From: CBDUQI01 sp965369325
GTDB taxonomy: Bacteria > Pseudomonadota > Gammaproteobacteria > Steroidobacterales > JBCBZW01
Direction: 5' to 3'
Length of the DNA: 64,000 nucleotides
Assembly (NCBI GenBank): GCA_965369325.1
Contig: CBDUQI010000001.1
Location: forward strand, 33,621 to 97,620
The position numbers and the translations under genes are program-made. This document shows, one piece after another, positions 19,904 to 27,695 of this stretch (positions within the stretch are counted from its first letter, which is position 1; each line of letters begins with the position of its first letter). The notes beneath the pieces are model-generated. The model made no database searches, was not told the DNA's origin, and saw only the letters and a list, made by a program, of their open reading frames with translations.

Positions 19904-21411
19904 GGCACCACCCCCCGACTGCAATCGGGTCGCACCATCGGCGGTGCGCCGCGCGTCTCGACGCCCTCAAGCAGAATTTCGACGCGCCGATTACGCGCCA
20001 GTGCTGCCTTGGATTTGCCACACTCTACAGGTGCCCGATCCGCCACGCCCCTGGCGCGTAAACGCGCGTCGCCATCCTGCAACTGCCGGGACATCACGGC
20101 CACCACTTGCTCGGCACGTTCGGTAGACAGGCGCTGATTTGTGGTGAGAGCACTGCGAAACGGCACACTGTCTGTATGCCCCTCTACGCGCACCACACCG
20201 GTGGTTTCATCCAATGCATGTGCCACTGTTTCCAACAGCGGCGTAATTGAAGGGCGCATATTTGCGCTGCCGCTGGCGAACATCTCATCGGAACGCAAGA
20301 AGATCCTGGTCCCTGGCTGAGCCGCGAACAACTCCAGCTCTTCTCGCTCAATTTCATCCTTGAGCAACTGGTACAGATCAACCATCGGTGGCGCTGGAGG
20401 TTCCACCTCAGGGAAAAAAGCCTGCACGGTAAGTTGCGTCTGCGCATCGGCAAGTGCTGAGGCGTTAGCTTCAAACGCCGCCACTGACGGGCGCAGCAAA
20501 TACCGGAAGCCGGCGAACAACGCCAGCACCACAACGCCCGCCGCCGCCAGCACCGTCCACGCAGGCAAGCGTCGTGCAAGCGCCTTGCCCGCATCCGCAC
20601 TGACAATACTCTCATCGACAAGATAGTTGGCGCGATGCAAGTGCTGCCCCACGGCCCGGTAGACGTCATTTCGCAGGATACGAATGGCCCGCTCATCATC
20701 TTCCAACCCTTGGAACCCCAGACTGAGGACGGTGTGGTACAACGCCAGTAAATCCGGATCGGAGGTGGCTTGCAGCTGGTCTTGGATTTGTTCAATAAGC
20801 GAATGCCGGTGCGCGGTTTGATGTACTTCCGCCAGAATGCTCTGTAAGGCCCACTGCGATTCCCGCCCCCAAAATGTGCGTATTACGCAATCATCCAGAA
20901 ACGCACACAAGCAGAAGCTTGCCTCGCGCAGCGTGCTCTCACTGTAGTGAGGCTCAATCGACTCACGATAACGACCGACGGCACTGGTGATCTCACCACG
21001 CAACTGATCCAGGTCATCAGGCCGATCAGCGCTGCTAAGATACCCGCCCAGCGCCAGCAGCGGAGAGGCCTCCTCCAGCAGGATATTGGACACATCAGGG
21101 CCCGCGTGCGCCGCCGGCGGCAGGTCTGCGCGCGCAGGCACCGCCGGTCGACGCGCTCGGCCGGCCGAGGCTGCTCGGCGTTGTTCAGTACGTCCAGAGG
21201 GCTTCGGGTCGGGCGGAAACGGGACGGTGGCATCATCTGCGCGGGAGGGCCGCGGCTCGCGCCCGCGTACGATTGTGCGAACAGGCTCTTCCTTGTCGCC
21301 AAGCTCCTCGGCTTCGCGAATCGGTCGCCCGCCCGGCTGCGGTACCCGGCTCCCGCCCGGACGACGGACCTTGCGGACGATTGTGCGATCGTTGTCGTCT
21401 TCGCCAGCCAT
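19900..21411 (-). CDS. tssL: T6SS TssL (DotU/IcmH) with C-terminal OmpA peptidoglycan-binding domain
   Basis: Of 503 residues, the first 110 are charged and probably disordered, with two copies of RTIVR (Thr10, Thr46). The DotU domain occupies about 120-290 (LLALGGYLSSADR, FCLCAFLDDCVIRTFWGRES). One membrane segment (LPAWTVLAAAGVVVLALFAG) precedes a periplasmic OmpA-like domain with VEGHTDSVPFRS and LSTERAEQVVAVM. This evolved TssL anchors the membrane complex to peptidoglycan without a separate TagL. The ATG at 21411 has GAGGG at good spacing. Thr10 and Thr46 resemble kinase target sites, as discussed in the findings. Confidence 0.93.
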   Translation of the reverse strand: MAGEDDNDRTIVRKVRRPGGSRVPQPGGRPIREAEELGDKEEPVRTIVRGREPRPSRADDATVPFPPDPKPSGRTEQRRAASAGRARRPAVPARADLPPAAHAGPDVSNILLEEASPLLALGGYLSSADRPDDLDQLRGEITSAVGRYRESIEPHYSESTLREASFCLCAFLDDCVIRTFWGRESQWALQSILAEVHQTAHRHSLIEQIQDQLQATSDPDLLALYHTVLSLGFQGLEDDERAIRILRNDVYRAVGQHLHRANYLVDESIVSADAGKALARRLPAWTVLAAAGVVVLALFAGFRYLLRPSVAAFEANASALADAQTQLTVQAFFPEVEPPAPPMVDLYQLLKDEIEREELELFAAQPGTRIFLRSDEMFASGSANMRPSITPLLETVAHALDETTGVVRVEGHTDSVPFRSALTTNQRLSTERAEQVVAVMSRQLQDGDARLRARGVADRAPVECGKSKAALARNRRVEILLEGVETRGAPPMVRPDCSRGVVP

Positions 21412-21426
21412 GGCGTCCCTCGTGGT

Positions 21427-22800
21427 TTAGCGTCGTGGCACAGCCCAGAATTTGAGCTGTAAGTCTGGAAAGTCCTGGGCCAGGCGATCCACAAAAAAGG
21501 CAAACCCCGCAGAGGTGGCAAGACCATCCCAAGCCTTGCCCCCCGGCTCCAAGTGGAAGTAGGTCCACCGGTTCAGCGTCGGCACATTGCGTGGCTTGAC
21601 CTTCGCCAGCGACAGGCGAAGATCCGAGGCCTTGTCCTCAATCTGCTCCGCGGGCGCGATAATCATCTGCGCCGGCAGGCGCGTCGCCAGGTCGTCCTCG
21701 CTGACGCTCGCGATCGCCGCCAATACAAAGTCCGCTGTATCGAGAAGATTGTGATCGCGAATCTTCGACAACCATGTCTGGCGCGCTTCCACGAAAGCCA
21801 TCGGAAGCTCTTTGACCATCTCCATCGGTTGCGCTGACCAGATGGTGCGCAGCTCGTCCATCAACGGCACGAAATTTGTTGCCAAGTCTGAATGATTATA
21901 GGGGGGAAATTCTGCCGGGCGCTTATCAGGTGTATTCAGGGTTGACAGCTCTCCGGCCATACCGAGCAACAAACGATACAACGCGGCCGGATGCAAATCG
22001 GTAGAGATCAAACTACGCAGCACCGGATCGTAGCGGTTCGCGACCATCAGCCACAGAATATTCAACGAAAACTCAACGCCCGACACCAGGTCGCCCACGC
22101 GCCGCGCTAGCTGGTCTGCACGTCCGCTAACAACCGCACCCAGTTCGCGCACGTGATGGCACAACACCCGTGAGGCCGACAGACGCGTCACCGGTGCGAT
22201 GAACTCCTCATCAAGGCGAACACTGCCATCGGCAAGCACGTCGGCGACCCGAGCAATCGGCAGCCGCATCGTGTTGTGATCGTCCCCGCCGGACAACAAC
22301 AATTGCATCTGTAGTTGCCCCACCACCACCTCGGTCGCCCCAGGGCGATGACGCAACTGGGAATCGTCATCACCATCCGCCAATGCCGCCGCATTGTCGA
22401 GCACATCCAGTGGATGCGCGAGATAGCGCGCCGCGTCTGCTTCATCCTTTTGCACCGTAAACTCTTGCGCACGTGCGCCGCCTCCGCGGGAGGCCGCGCA
22501 CAAATAAACCACCGCGCCCGGCTCGGCTGCGGTTAGATCGCATGGTGCCGGCAGCGCGGCGTTGTCTCCAAGTTCGAACGGTGTGGCATCGCGAAACACG
22601 CCTCGAGCACTGGTCAATCCGAGTGCACCGGTCGCGAGCATCGAGCGGTCTAGGCGCAAATCAGAAAACCCCCAACCGAAACTCACGGCAGCGTTGACGG
22701 TGCCATCTACCAGGCCCTCAACGTACCGGGTGTGTTGCTGCAGATGTTGAGGGCGCATGAACATGCCCTCTGACCACACCACCGTCTCCTTACTCGGCAT
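21427..22800 (-). CDS. tssK: T6SS baseplate-membrane connector TssK
   Basis: The canonical start KETVVWSEGMFMRPQHLQQ fixes the ATG at 22800; upstream in-frame codons to 22896 belong to the tagH end and are not conserved. The protein has 457 residues, normal for TssK/VasE/ImpJ. Features include LNILWLMVANRYDPVL and a C-terminal head (YFHLEPGGKAWDGL). TssK trimers link TssFG to TssL and TssM. The start overlaps the end of tagH by 11 bases. Confidence 0.93.
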   Translation of the reverse strand: MPSKETVVWSEGMFMRPQHLQQHTRYVEGLVDGTVNAAVSFGWGFSDLRLDRSMLATGALGLTSARGVFRDATPFELGDNAALPAPCDLTAAEPGAVVYLCAASRGGGARAQEFTVQKDEADAARYLAHPLDVLDNAAALADGDDDSQLRHRPGATEVVVGQLQMQLLLSGGDDHNTMRLPIARVADVLADGSVRLDEEFIAPVTRLSASRVLCHHVRELGAVVSGRADQLARRVGDLVSGVEFSLNILWLMVANRYDPVLRSLISTDLHPAALYRLLLGMAGELSTLNTPDKRPAEFPPYNHSDLATNFVPLMDELRTIWSAQPMEMVKELPMAFVEARQTWLSKIRDHNLLDTADFVLAAIASVSEDDLATRLPAQMIIAPAEQIEDKASDLRLSLAKVKPRNVPTLNRWTYFHLEPGGKAWDGLATSAGFAFFVDRLAQDFPDLQLKFWAVPRR

Positions 22801-24007
22801 CGTTGTCTCCCGTTGGCTTGTTATTGGCACGGCTGCGGCTGCGCTCCTGCGCGTATGCGGTCGCGACCGCCCGCCGATACTCGTTGTCGAATTCATCCAG
22901 GGTCTTCACGCGACGATCATACTCATCGCACAAGCAGTCCCAGAAATGTGCTTTTTTCAGCGGACCAATCAACGCACTGTGTGCTCGCCCATCAAACACT
23001 TCCTTCAACGCCCGCCAGTCAAAGGTCTTGAACACCGCGCGAATCGCTTGGTCCACAGCAACCGGGACGGCCACCCCGTGTACGTAAAAATCACGGGTCG
23101 CCTCTTGTACTGCCATCACCGGGTCTACGATCGCACTACTACTGGAGTGCGCAAACAATACCTCGATGACGCTGCGGGTGTTTATCTGGTGATTGTACAA
23201 GGGGTTCATATGCGAGCGTGAAAGCACGGTGCCTGGAATACGGTACTGATCGCGAAAGCGGTCTTGGGTATACAGCGCCTTGCGAATCCCGTCGACCGAA
23301 ATAAACAGCAAGTGTCCGGCGAGTTCCATGAATCGCTGCATCTGTTCTGGCTCTTCAGGGACTAACTCTGGCTTTAGCTGCAATCCCTGCATAAATGCAC
23401 GCATTAGATCCACATTGACGACCACGGGCGAATCCATGGCGGGAACCGCCGCGGTTAGCTCAACATCGGGGCTCTCGCCAGGTCGTGTGATCGGTGGGCC
23501 GCCGGCTGTCGCGGGTTCTAACGCCTCGCCTATGGCCGCCATCTCCTGGGCTGGCCCCGGCGATGGCGCCTTCGGCGGGTCCGCCTCTGGCCGCTCCCGC
23601 TGCATCGCCGGCTCGTTCTGCATCGCCGGCTCGCCCTTCATTGAAAGCTCGCCCTCCATCGCCGGCTCCCACCACGGCACCGAACTAAAGTGCACGAGCC
23701 GATCGCCAATGGTGACGGTGTCGTCGTTAAGCAATGAGTACTTGCGCCGAGGATCGATCGGTTTGCCGTTGAGCAACGTGCCGTCAACGCTCTTGAGATC
23801 CTCGATAAAAAACACTTCGCCGTAATGCGTCACTCGAGCGTGCTTGCGCGAAACATAGGGCAGATCGATGAGCACGTCGCATTCGGTTTGGCCACGCCCC
23901 AACAACGCACCGTGCGCACCAACGGTCACGAGGCGTCCATCGTGCGACACCTCCGGCTCGCGCTGGCGGGGATCCAGGGTCACTTCGATGACTAAGTTGT
24001 CGGACAC
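22790..24007 (-). CDS. tagH: T6SS FHA-domain protein TagH/Fha
   Basis: The FHA domain lies at about 20-95, with the phosphothreonine-binding residues GRG, VSRKHARV and DGTLLNG all present. The C-terminal TagH domain starts near DLMRAFMQGL and contains MNPLYNHQ and the DWRALKEVFDGRAHSALIGP block of TIGR03354. The linker (about 125-145) has a short run of EPAM/ELSM repeats (EPAMEGELSMKGEPAMQNEP). Family knowledge says Fha binds a phosphorylated partner (PpkA itself, or TssL in Agrobacterium) and promotes assembly. Start is GTG 24007 with AGGA upstream; it follows the tssJ stop by 3 bases. Confidence 0.92.
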   Translation of the reverse strand: MSDNLVIEVTLDPRQREPEVSHDGRLVTVGAHGALLGRGQTECDVLIDLPYVSRKHARVTHYGEVFFIEDLKSVDGTLLNGKPIDPRRKYSLLNDDTVTIGDRLVHFSSVPWWEPAMEGELSMKGEPAMQNEPAMQRERPEADPPKAPSPGPAQEMAAIGEALEPATAGGPPITRPGESPDVELTAAVPAMDSPVVVNVDLMRAFMQGLQLKPELVPEEPEQMQRFMELAGHLLFISVDGIRKALYTQDRFRDQYRIPGTVLSRSHMNPLYNHQINTRSVIEVLFAHSSSSAIVDPVMAVQEATRDFYVHGVAVPVAVDQAIRAVFKTFDWRALKEVFDGRAHSALIGPLKKAHFWDCLCDEYDRRVKTLDEFDNEYRRAVATAYAQERSRSRANNKPTGDNDAE

Positions 24008-24010
24008 CGG

Positions 24011-24571
24011 CTAAGTTCCTGCGAGGCGCTTGTTAAGCTTCTTCCACCAGCGCCGCTTTTGCGGCGACACCTTAACCTCGCTTGCCTGCAAGTCGATCTT
24101 TATAGTGGTCATATCGCCAGAAGGGGTCGCAATCAGCGCGCGCCAGGTTGCGCCGTTCCAATCGCGAAATGCGACGACCACACCTAGATAAGCCGCACCG
24201 GGGGCAAGCTCATGCTCTGGAATTAAGATTGTCTTGCCCGGTAAGGCAACAATCTCCTCAACATCCAGCAGATCACCGTCTAAACCGCCGGGCGCGGACT
24301 GGTACGCGCCAAAAAAATCCTGCTGACTGAAGGCGGTGGGGCTGGCCAGGTGGTACAAGCGCAGTACAACCGATGTGGATTGCCCGCCGCTGGAGGGGTT
24401 AAGGATGTTATCGGCAATCACCGCACCGCGAATCTCGGCGGCTTTGCCTTCGAACAATCCAAAGATCGCCCATGCCGAGGATGAGTACAAAACCGACGCA
24501 CACACCATCCCCAGTGCCACGCCGCAAAGCGCGGCAAACATCGACTTACCCAGTCGCTGGATTGTAGCCAA
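24011..24571 (-). CDS. tssJ: T6SS TssJ-like protein without an obvious lipobox
   Basis: The protein has 186 residues from TTG 24571, or 176 from ATG 24541. The mature part matches the TssJ transthyretin-like sandwich: LNPSSGGQSTSVVLRLYHL, SPTAFSQQDFFGAY and YLGVVVAFRDWNGATWRAL. It should sit in the periplasm and bind the TssM C-terminal domain. The signal sequence lacks a standard lipobox: the only nearby cysteine is in LGMVCAS, and SSAWA looks like a signal peptidase I site. The TTG start gives a basic N-region (QRLGKS), so it may be the real one. First gene of the structural operon. Confidence 0.85.
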   Translation of the reverse strand: MATIQRLGKSMFAALCGVALGMVCASVLYSSSAWAIFGLFEGKAAEIRGAVIADNILNPSSGGQSTSVVLRLYHLASPTAFSQQDFFGAYQSAPGGLDGDLLDVEEIVALPGKTILIPEHELAPGAAYLGVVVAFRDWNGATWRALIATPSGDMTTIKIDLQASEVKVSPQKRRWWKKLNKRLAGT

Positions 24572-24759
24572 CCTCTTAGCCTTGTCTCGCTCTCAGACCC
24601 TGATGTAACCTCATCGACGTCTGAGAATCAACACTGAGCACGACGAGCAGGCTGAGTCTGCCGGCTGCCCAATTTCCGCGCTGCGGCATTAACCCAAGGC
24701 CCGGGAATTCGCGCCGCAGTGCTATGCTTGTCGCACAACAAGGCTCGGGGGAGCTGAAT

Positions 24760-25689
24760 ATGGCGTCGACGGCAACATTCCATCGCACACTTCGCATGAC
24801 CGCGTGTTTCTTGCTGATCCTCATCGGTGGATGCGTCCCACCCCCAGTAGAGCTCCCGCCTCAGGTTGAGGTTCCGTGCACCACGGCTGACTGCATCTGC
24901 AAGGCGCAGGGCGAGGCAACCACAGCCTGCATCTGCGCGCGAAATGAGAAGAGCGACCTTTGCCATTGTGCGGATGAGCAGAATCAGTCCACGCCTCGTT
25001 GTTGCAACTTTAATCCAAATTTTGCGGGCTGCACAAAGCCACTGGTCTGCCCGGCGGGTGACACGATCGCGCTGATCCGCGGATCGCTCAAGCATGTCGA
25101 CGGTGGTGAATGGGAAGAGGCCGAGCGGTACATCGCTTGCGCGCACAAGCAATCACCCGACAATTCGCGAGCGGCACTTATCCATGAGCAACTGGAACTC
25201 GGTGAGGACTACTTTACGGCCAAAGGCGTGTTGGGTCGCCAGCCTTACGAGGTCCAGTCCGGCGACACCTTAGGCACAATCGCCCGCGACTGCCTGGGCA
25301 ATACTGACCTTTTTGTCGCACTAACGCTGTACAACCGATTAGAACGCGCCGACACGCTGGCACCGGGACATATGCTCAACCTGCCAGGCAATAAGGCGTG
25401 CGCCGCGGCGCGAGATTGGTTTGCGGAAGCACGGACGGCATCGGAGGCCGGGAACATTCCCTTAGCGTGGGATCTCATTCAGAAGGCGCTGCGCGCGGAC
25501 AAACGCCAGGAAGTGAAAGATTTTCACGAACAGGTGCGCCACGCGCGCGCTGACCAACTTATCCAACAGGGATTCGAGATTATGGATTCGAATTGCCCGA
25601 AGGCGAAGATACTGTGGCGCGAAGCGAAAAAAGTTCGACCCGAGGACGAAGACATCCCGGTGTTTCTCAACGACGTCGTTTGCGATTAG
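24760..25689 (+). CDS. LysM-domain lipoprotein, T6SS-linked
   Basis: The ATG at 24760 has GGGGAG upstream and opens a lipoprotein signal with lipobox LIGGC. The mature N-terminus is unusually Cys-rich (CTTADCICKAQ, ACICARN, CHCADE, PRCCNFNPN), suggesting disulfides or metal binding. A LysM peptidoglycan-binding motif follows in the middle (YEVQSGDTLGTIARDCLGN to LAPGHMLNLPG). The C-terminal third is helical and repeat-like. It is transcribed divergently from tssJ with a 188-base shared promoter gap. Probably an outer-membrane lipoprotein that positions the secretion complex at the wall. The exact family is not recognised. Confidence 0.75.
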   Translation: MASTATFHRTLRMTACFLLILIGGCVPPPVELPPQVEVPCTTADCICKAQGEATTACICARNEKSDLCHCADEQNQSTPRCCNFNPNFAGCTKPLVCPAGDTIALIRGSLKHVDGGEWEEAERYIACAHKQSPDNSRAALIHEQLELGEDYFTAKGVLGRQPYEVQSGDTLGTIARDCLGNTDLFVALTLYNRLERADTLAPGHMLNLPGNKACAAARDWFAEARTASEAGNIPLAWDLIQKALRADKRQEVKDFHEQVRHARADQLIQQGFEIMDSNCPKAKILWREAKKVRPEDEDIPVFLNDVVCD

Positions 25690-25718
25690 CTGAACGAGCG
25701 CGTTAGCGGGCTAACTGG

Positions 25719-26402
25719 CTACTGCCCCACCATGGTATCTAGGTAGGCTCTTGCGCCAATGTGCGTAGGGTCTATCTCCAGCGCTTGCCGGAACAACTCC
25801 CGTGCACGCTCCGGGTCGCTATCGTACAGTGCCAAACCCTGCTCAAAGACACCGTTGGCATCTGTGGTTGTCTGATTGTAAGCGGTCACCTCATCCGTTG
25901 GAACCTCGACCGGTTGTCGTGCCAACTGCTCCGTAGGCTTCCCCGCAATTCGAGACTCAGCAATGCGTCGATATCGATCAGAGATCTGCCGGCGCAGGCC
26001 CTCGTCCGATGGCCGCAATGAGAGGGCGCGCAGCAGCAAGGCCATCCCTTGGTCAGTACTCCCATGCTCAAACGCCCAACGCGCCCCATCGGTAAGCTCC
26101 AGAACCCGCGCTTCGATCTCGAGCTGAACGGCGTCCATACGTGCACGCAGTCCGGGCAGGTCAGGCGAGACCGCATCCAACACACGCAGGCTCTGCAAAG
26201 CCTGATACAGGCGCCCGGCTGCGCGCAGATCGGCAGCCTCCTGCGAGTACTTTTGCTGTACGGCCAAACGCGTTTGCAGTAAGCCGGCATCGGCGGCAGG
26301 CGCAGGTGGTGGTGCTGTCGCGCACCCCGTAAAGACCGCAGTCATCAGCGCAACGCCTACCCAACGGACATTCCACCAGCGCCCACTATGCTGCCACCCC
26401 AC
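25719..26402 (-). CDS. Tetratricopeptide-type lipoprotein
   Basis: This 227-residue protein starts at a GTG 2 bases after the deacetylase stop. Lipobox FTGC follows a hydrophobic segment (GVALMTAVFTGC). Mature residues form helix-turn-helix pairs (RAAGRLYQALQSLRVLDA, GMALLLRALSLRPSDEGL) and a last clear TPR (GLALYDSDPERARELFRQAL). It should be a membrane-tethered scaffold. It forms a two-gene unit with the deacetylase and lies convergent to the LysM lipoprotein. Confidence 0.75.
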   Translation of the reverse strand: MGWQHSGRWWNVRWVGVALMTAVFTGCATAPPPAPAADAGLLQTRLAVQQKYSQEAADLRAAGRLYQALQSLRVLDAVSPDLPGLRARMDAVQLEIEARVLELTDGARWAFEHGSTDQGMALLLRALSLRPSDEGLRRQISDRYRRIAESRIAGKPTEQLARQPVEVPTDEVTAYNQTTTDANGVFEQGLALYDSDPERARELFRQALEIDPTHIGARAYLDTMVGQ

Positions 26403-26404
26403 GA

Positions 26405-27469
26405 CTAGTAGCGCTCTTCAACCACTAGGTTTTGGATAAAATCTTCAAGACTGTGCTCGTGATAGATCATGCTGCGTTTGAGTAAAAACGGATGGGCGAA
26501 AAAGGCATTGCTGCCGCGCTCCACGGTGGCCGCGATGCGATAGTCACTACTCGCCAAAAGCGCCAGCACCTCGCGTGTGGTCGCACCATACGGGAACGCG
26601 AATGCGTCGCCCGGGGTTCCGATCAGATCCCGCAACTTCGCCTGCGGGGCTTGCAACTCCGCGCGCACCCGGGCTTGGTATTGCTCGACGTCTTCGTCAG
26701 CGGCCATAAGTGCCATATTGCGATGTGTCTTAGAGTGAGGCTGGAAATCGATCAATCCCGATTGCAGCATCTCCTGCATCTGCGGGCCTTTTAGTCCGCC
26801 ACCGTTCAGGAAATCGCTGTAGACAAATACCGTTGCTGGGAATCCGAACTCAAGTAAGAGTGGGAACGCCTCGCGATACGTGGACTGATAGCCATCATCA
26901 ATGCTAATGACGACAGATTTGGGCGGCAACGCCTTACGCCCAGCCACAAACTCCCGTAAATCGGCCAACGGCACCACGTGATAACCGTTGTCCCGCAGAT
27001 ATGCCAGTTGCTGGCGAAAATTCTCCGGGGTGACGGACATTCGATCTCGGCTCGAGCCGAAATGGTGATACGTGAGGATTGGTACCACTTGGTACAATTC
27101 TGACGTTACGCCCGCTGGATTGTCCCAGCGCTTGGGGATCACAACTACTTCGCCAGCGGCAATCGGCGCATGATCATTCGCTACCCGCAACATCCAGGCC
27201 TCGGCGCTGTTTCCTAGATACTCGCGGGCGAGCGACTCGTAGCTGGCCCCAGCGCCAGCGACGACCACTGCATAGCTGTCATTTGCGCCTATTTCCACTG
27301 TATCGGCGTGCGCCGGAGTGATCAGGCAGATCCACCCCAGGCAGACGACAATACTCGCCCTAACCAACGTGGGTGCGCGCCGATCGCACAAATCTCGGTT
27401 GCATGCTCCGTGTTGTCGTCGATGGTTCAACGTGCCCCCTACAGCATATCCAGCGATGTGGGCCGACAT
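26405..27469 (-). CDS. Secreted polysaccharide deacetylase (NodB) with LysM-like N-terminus
   Basis: The NodB core is clear: metal-binding SIDDGYQSTYREAFPLL, the His motif HSKTHRNM and FAFPYGATTREVLALL. YHHF before the core is typical of the PgaB-like deacetylase group. Ahead of it a LysM-like stretch is visible (YAVVVAGAGASYESLAREYL to EVVVIPKR). A signal peptide (VRASIVVCLGWICLITPAHA) precedes that, but 30-40 residues lie in front of it from ATG 27469. A later start at the TTG near 27367 would give a normal signal peptide. It could remove acetyl groups from peptidoglycan or an exopolysaccharide where the T6SS crosses the wall; the substrate is inferred only. Confidence 0.8.
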   Translation of the reverse strand: MSAHIAGYAVGGTLNHRRQHGACNRDLCDRRAPTLVRASIVVCLGWICLITPAHADTVEIGANDSYAVVVAGAGASYESLAREYLGNSAEAWMLRVANDHAPIAAGEVVVIPKRWDNPAGVTSELYQVVPILTYHHFGSSRDRMSVTPENFRQQLAYLRDNGYHVVPLADLREFVAGRKALPPKSVVISIDDGYQSTYREAFPLLLEFGFPATVFVYSDFLNGGGLKGPQMQEMLQSGLIDFQPHSKTHRNMALMAADEDVEQYQARVRAELQAPQAKLRDLIGTPGDAFAFPYGATTREVLALLASSDYRIAATVERGSNAFFAHPFLLKRSMIYHEHSLEDFIQNLVVEERY

Positions 27470-27695
27470 GCCCCAAGACACGAGGATAGCCAACTGCAGC
27501 CATCGCTGTCACATTTTGCCGCCCCGTGAACCATGTGACTAGCGCAATCCTGGGGTGCGATAAACGCACGCCTCAGCGCACTTATTATTCTAGAGCGCTA
27601 TTTGGAGCGCGAGCTAGATAACTCGAATTCAAACCAGCTTCTTTGTTATATTCATCCTCTTAGATCCTGATTAGAAAAGAATTTCGTCTCACTCT

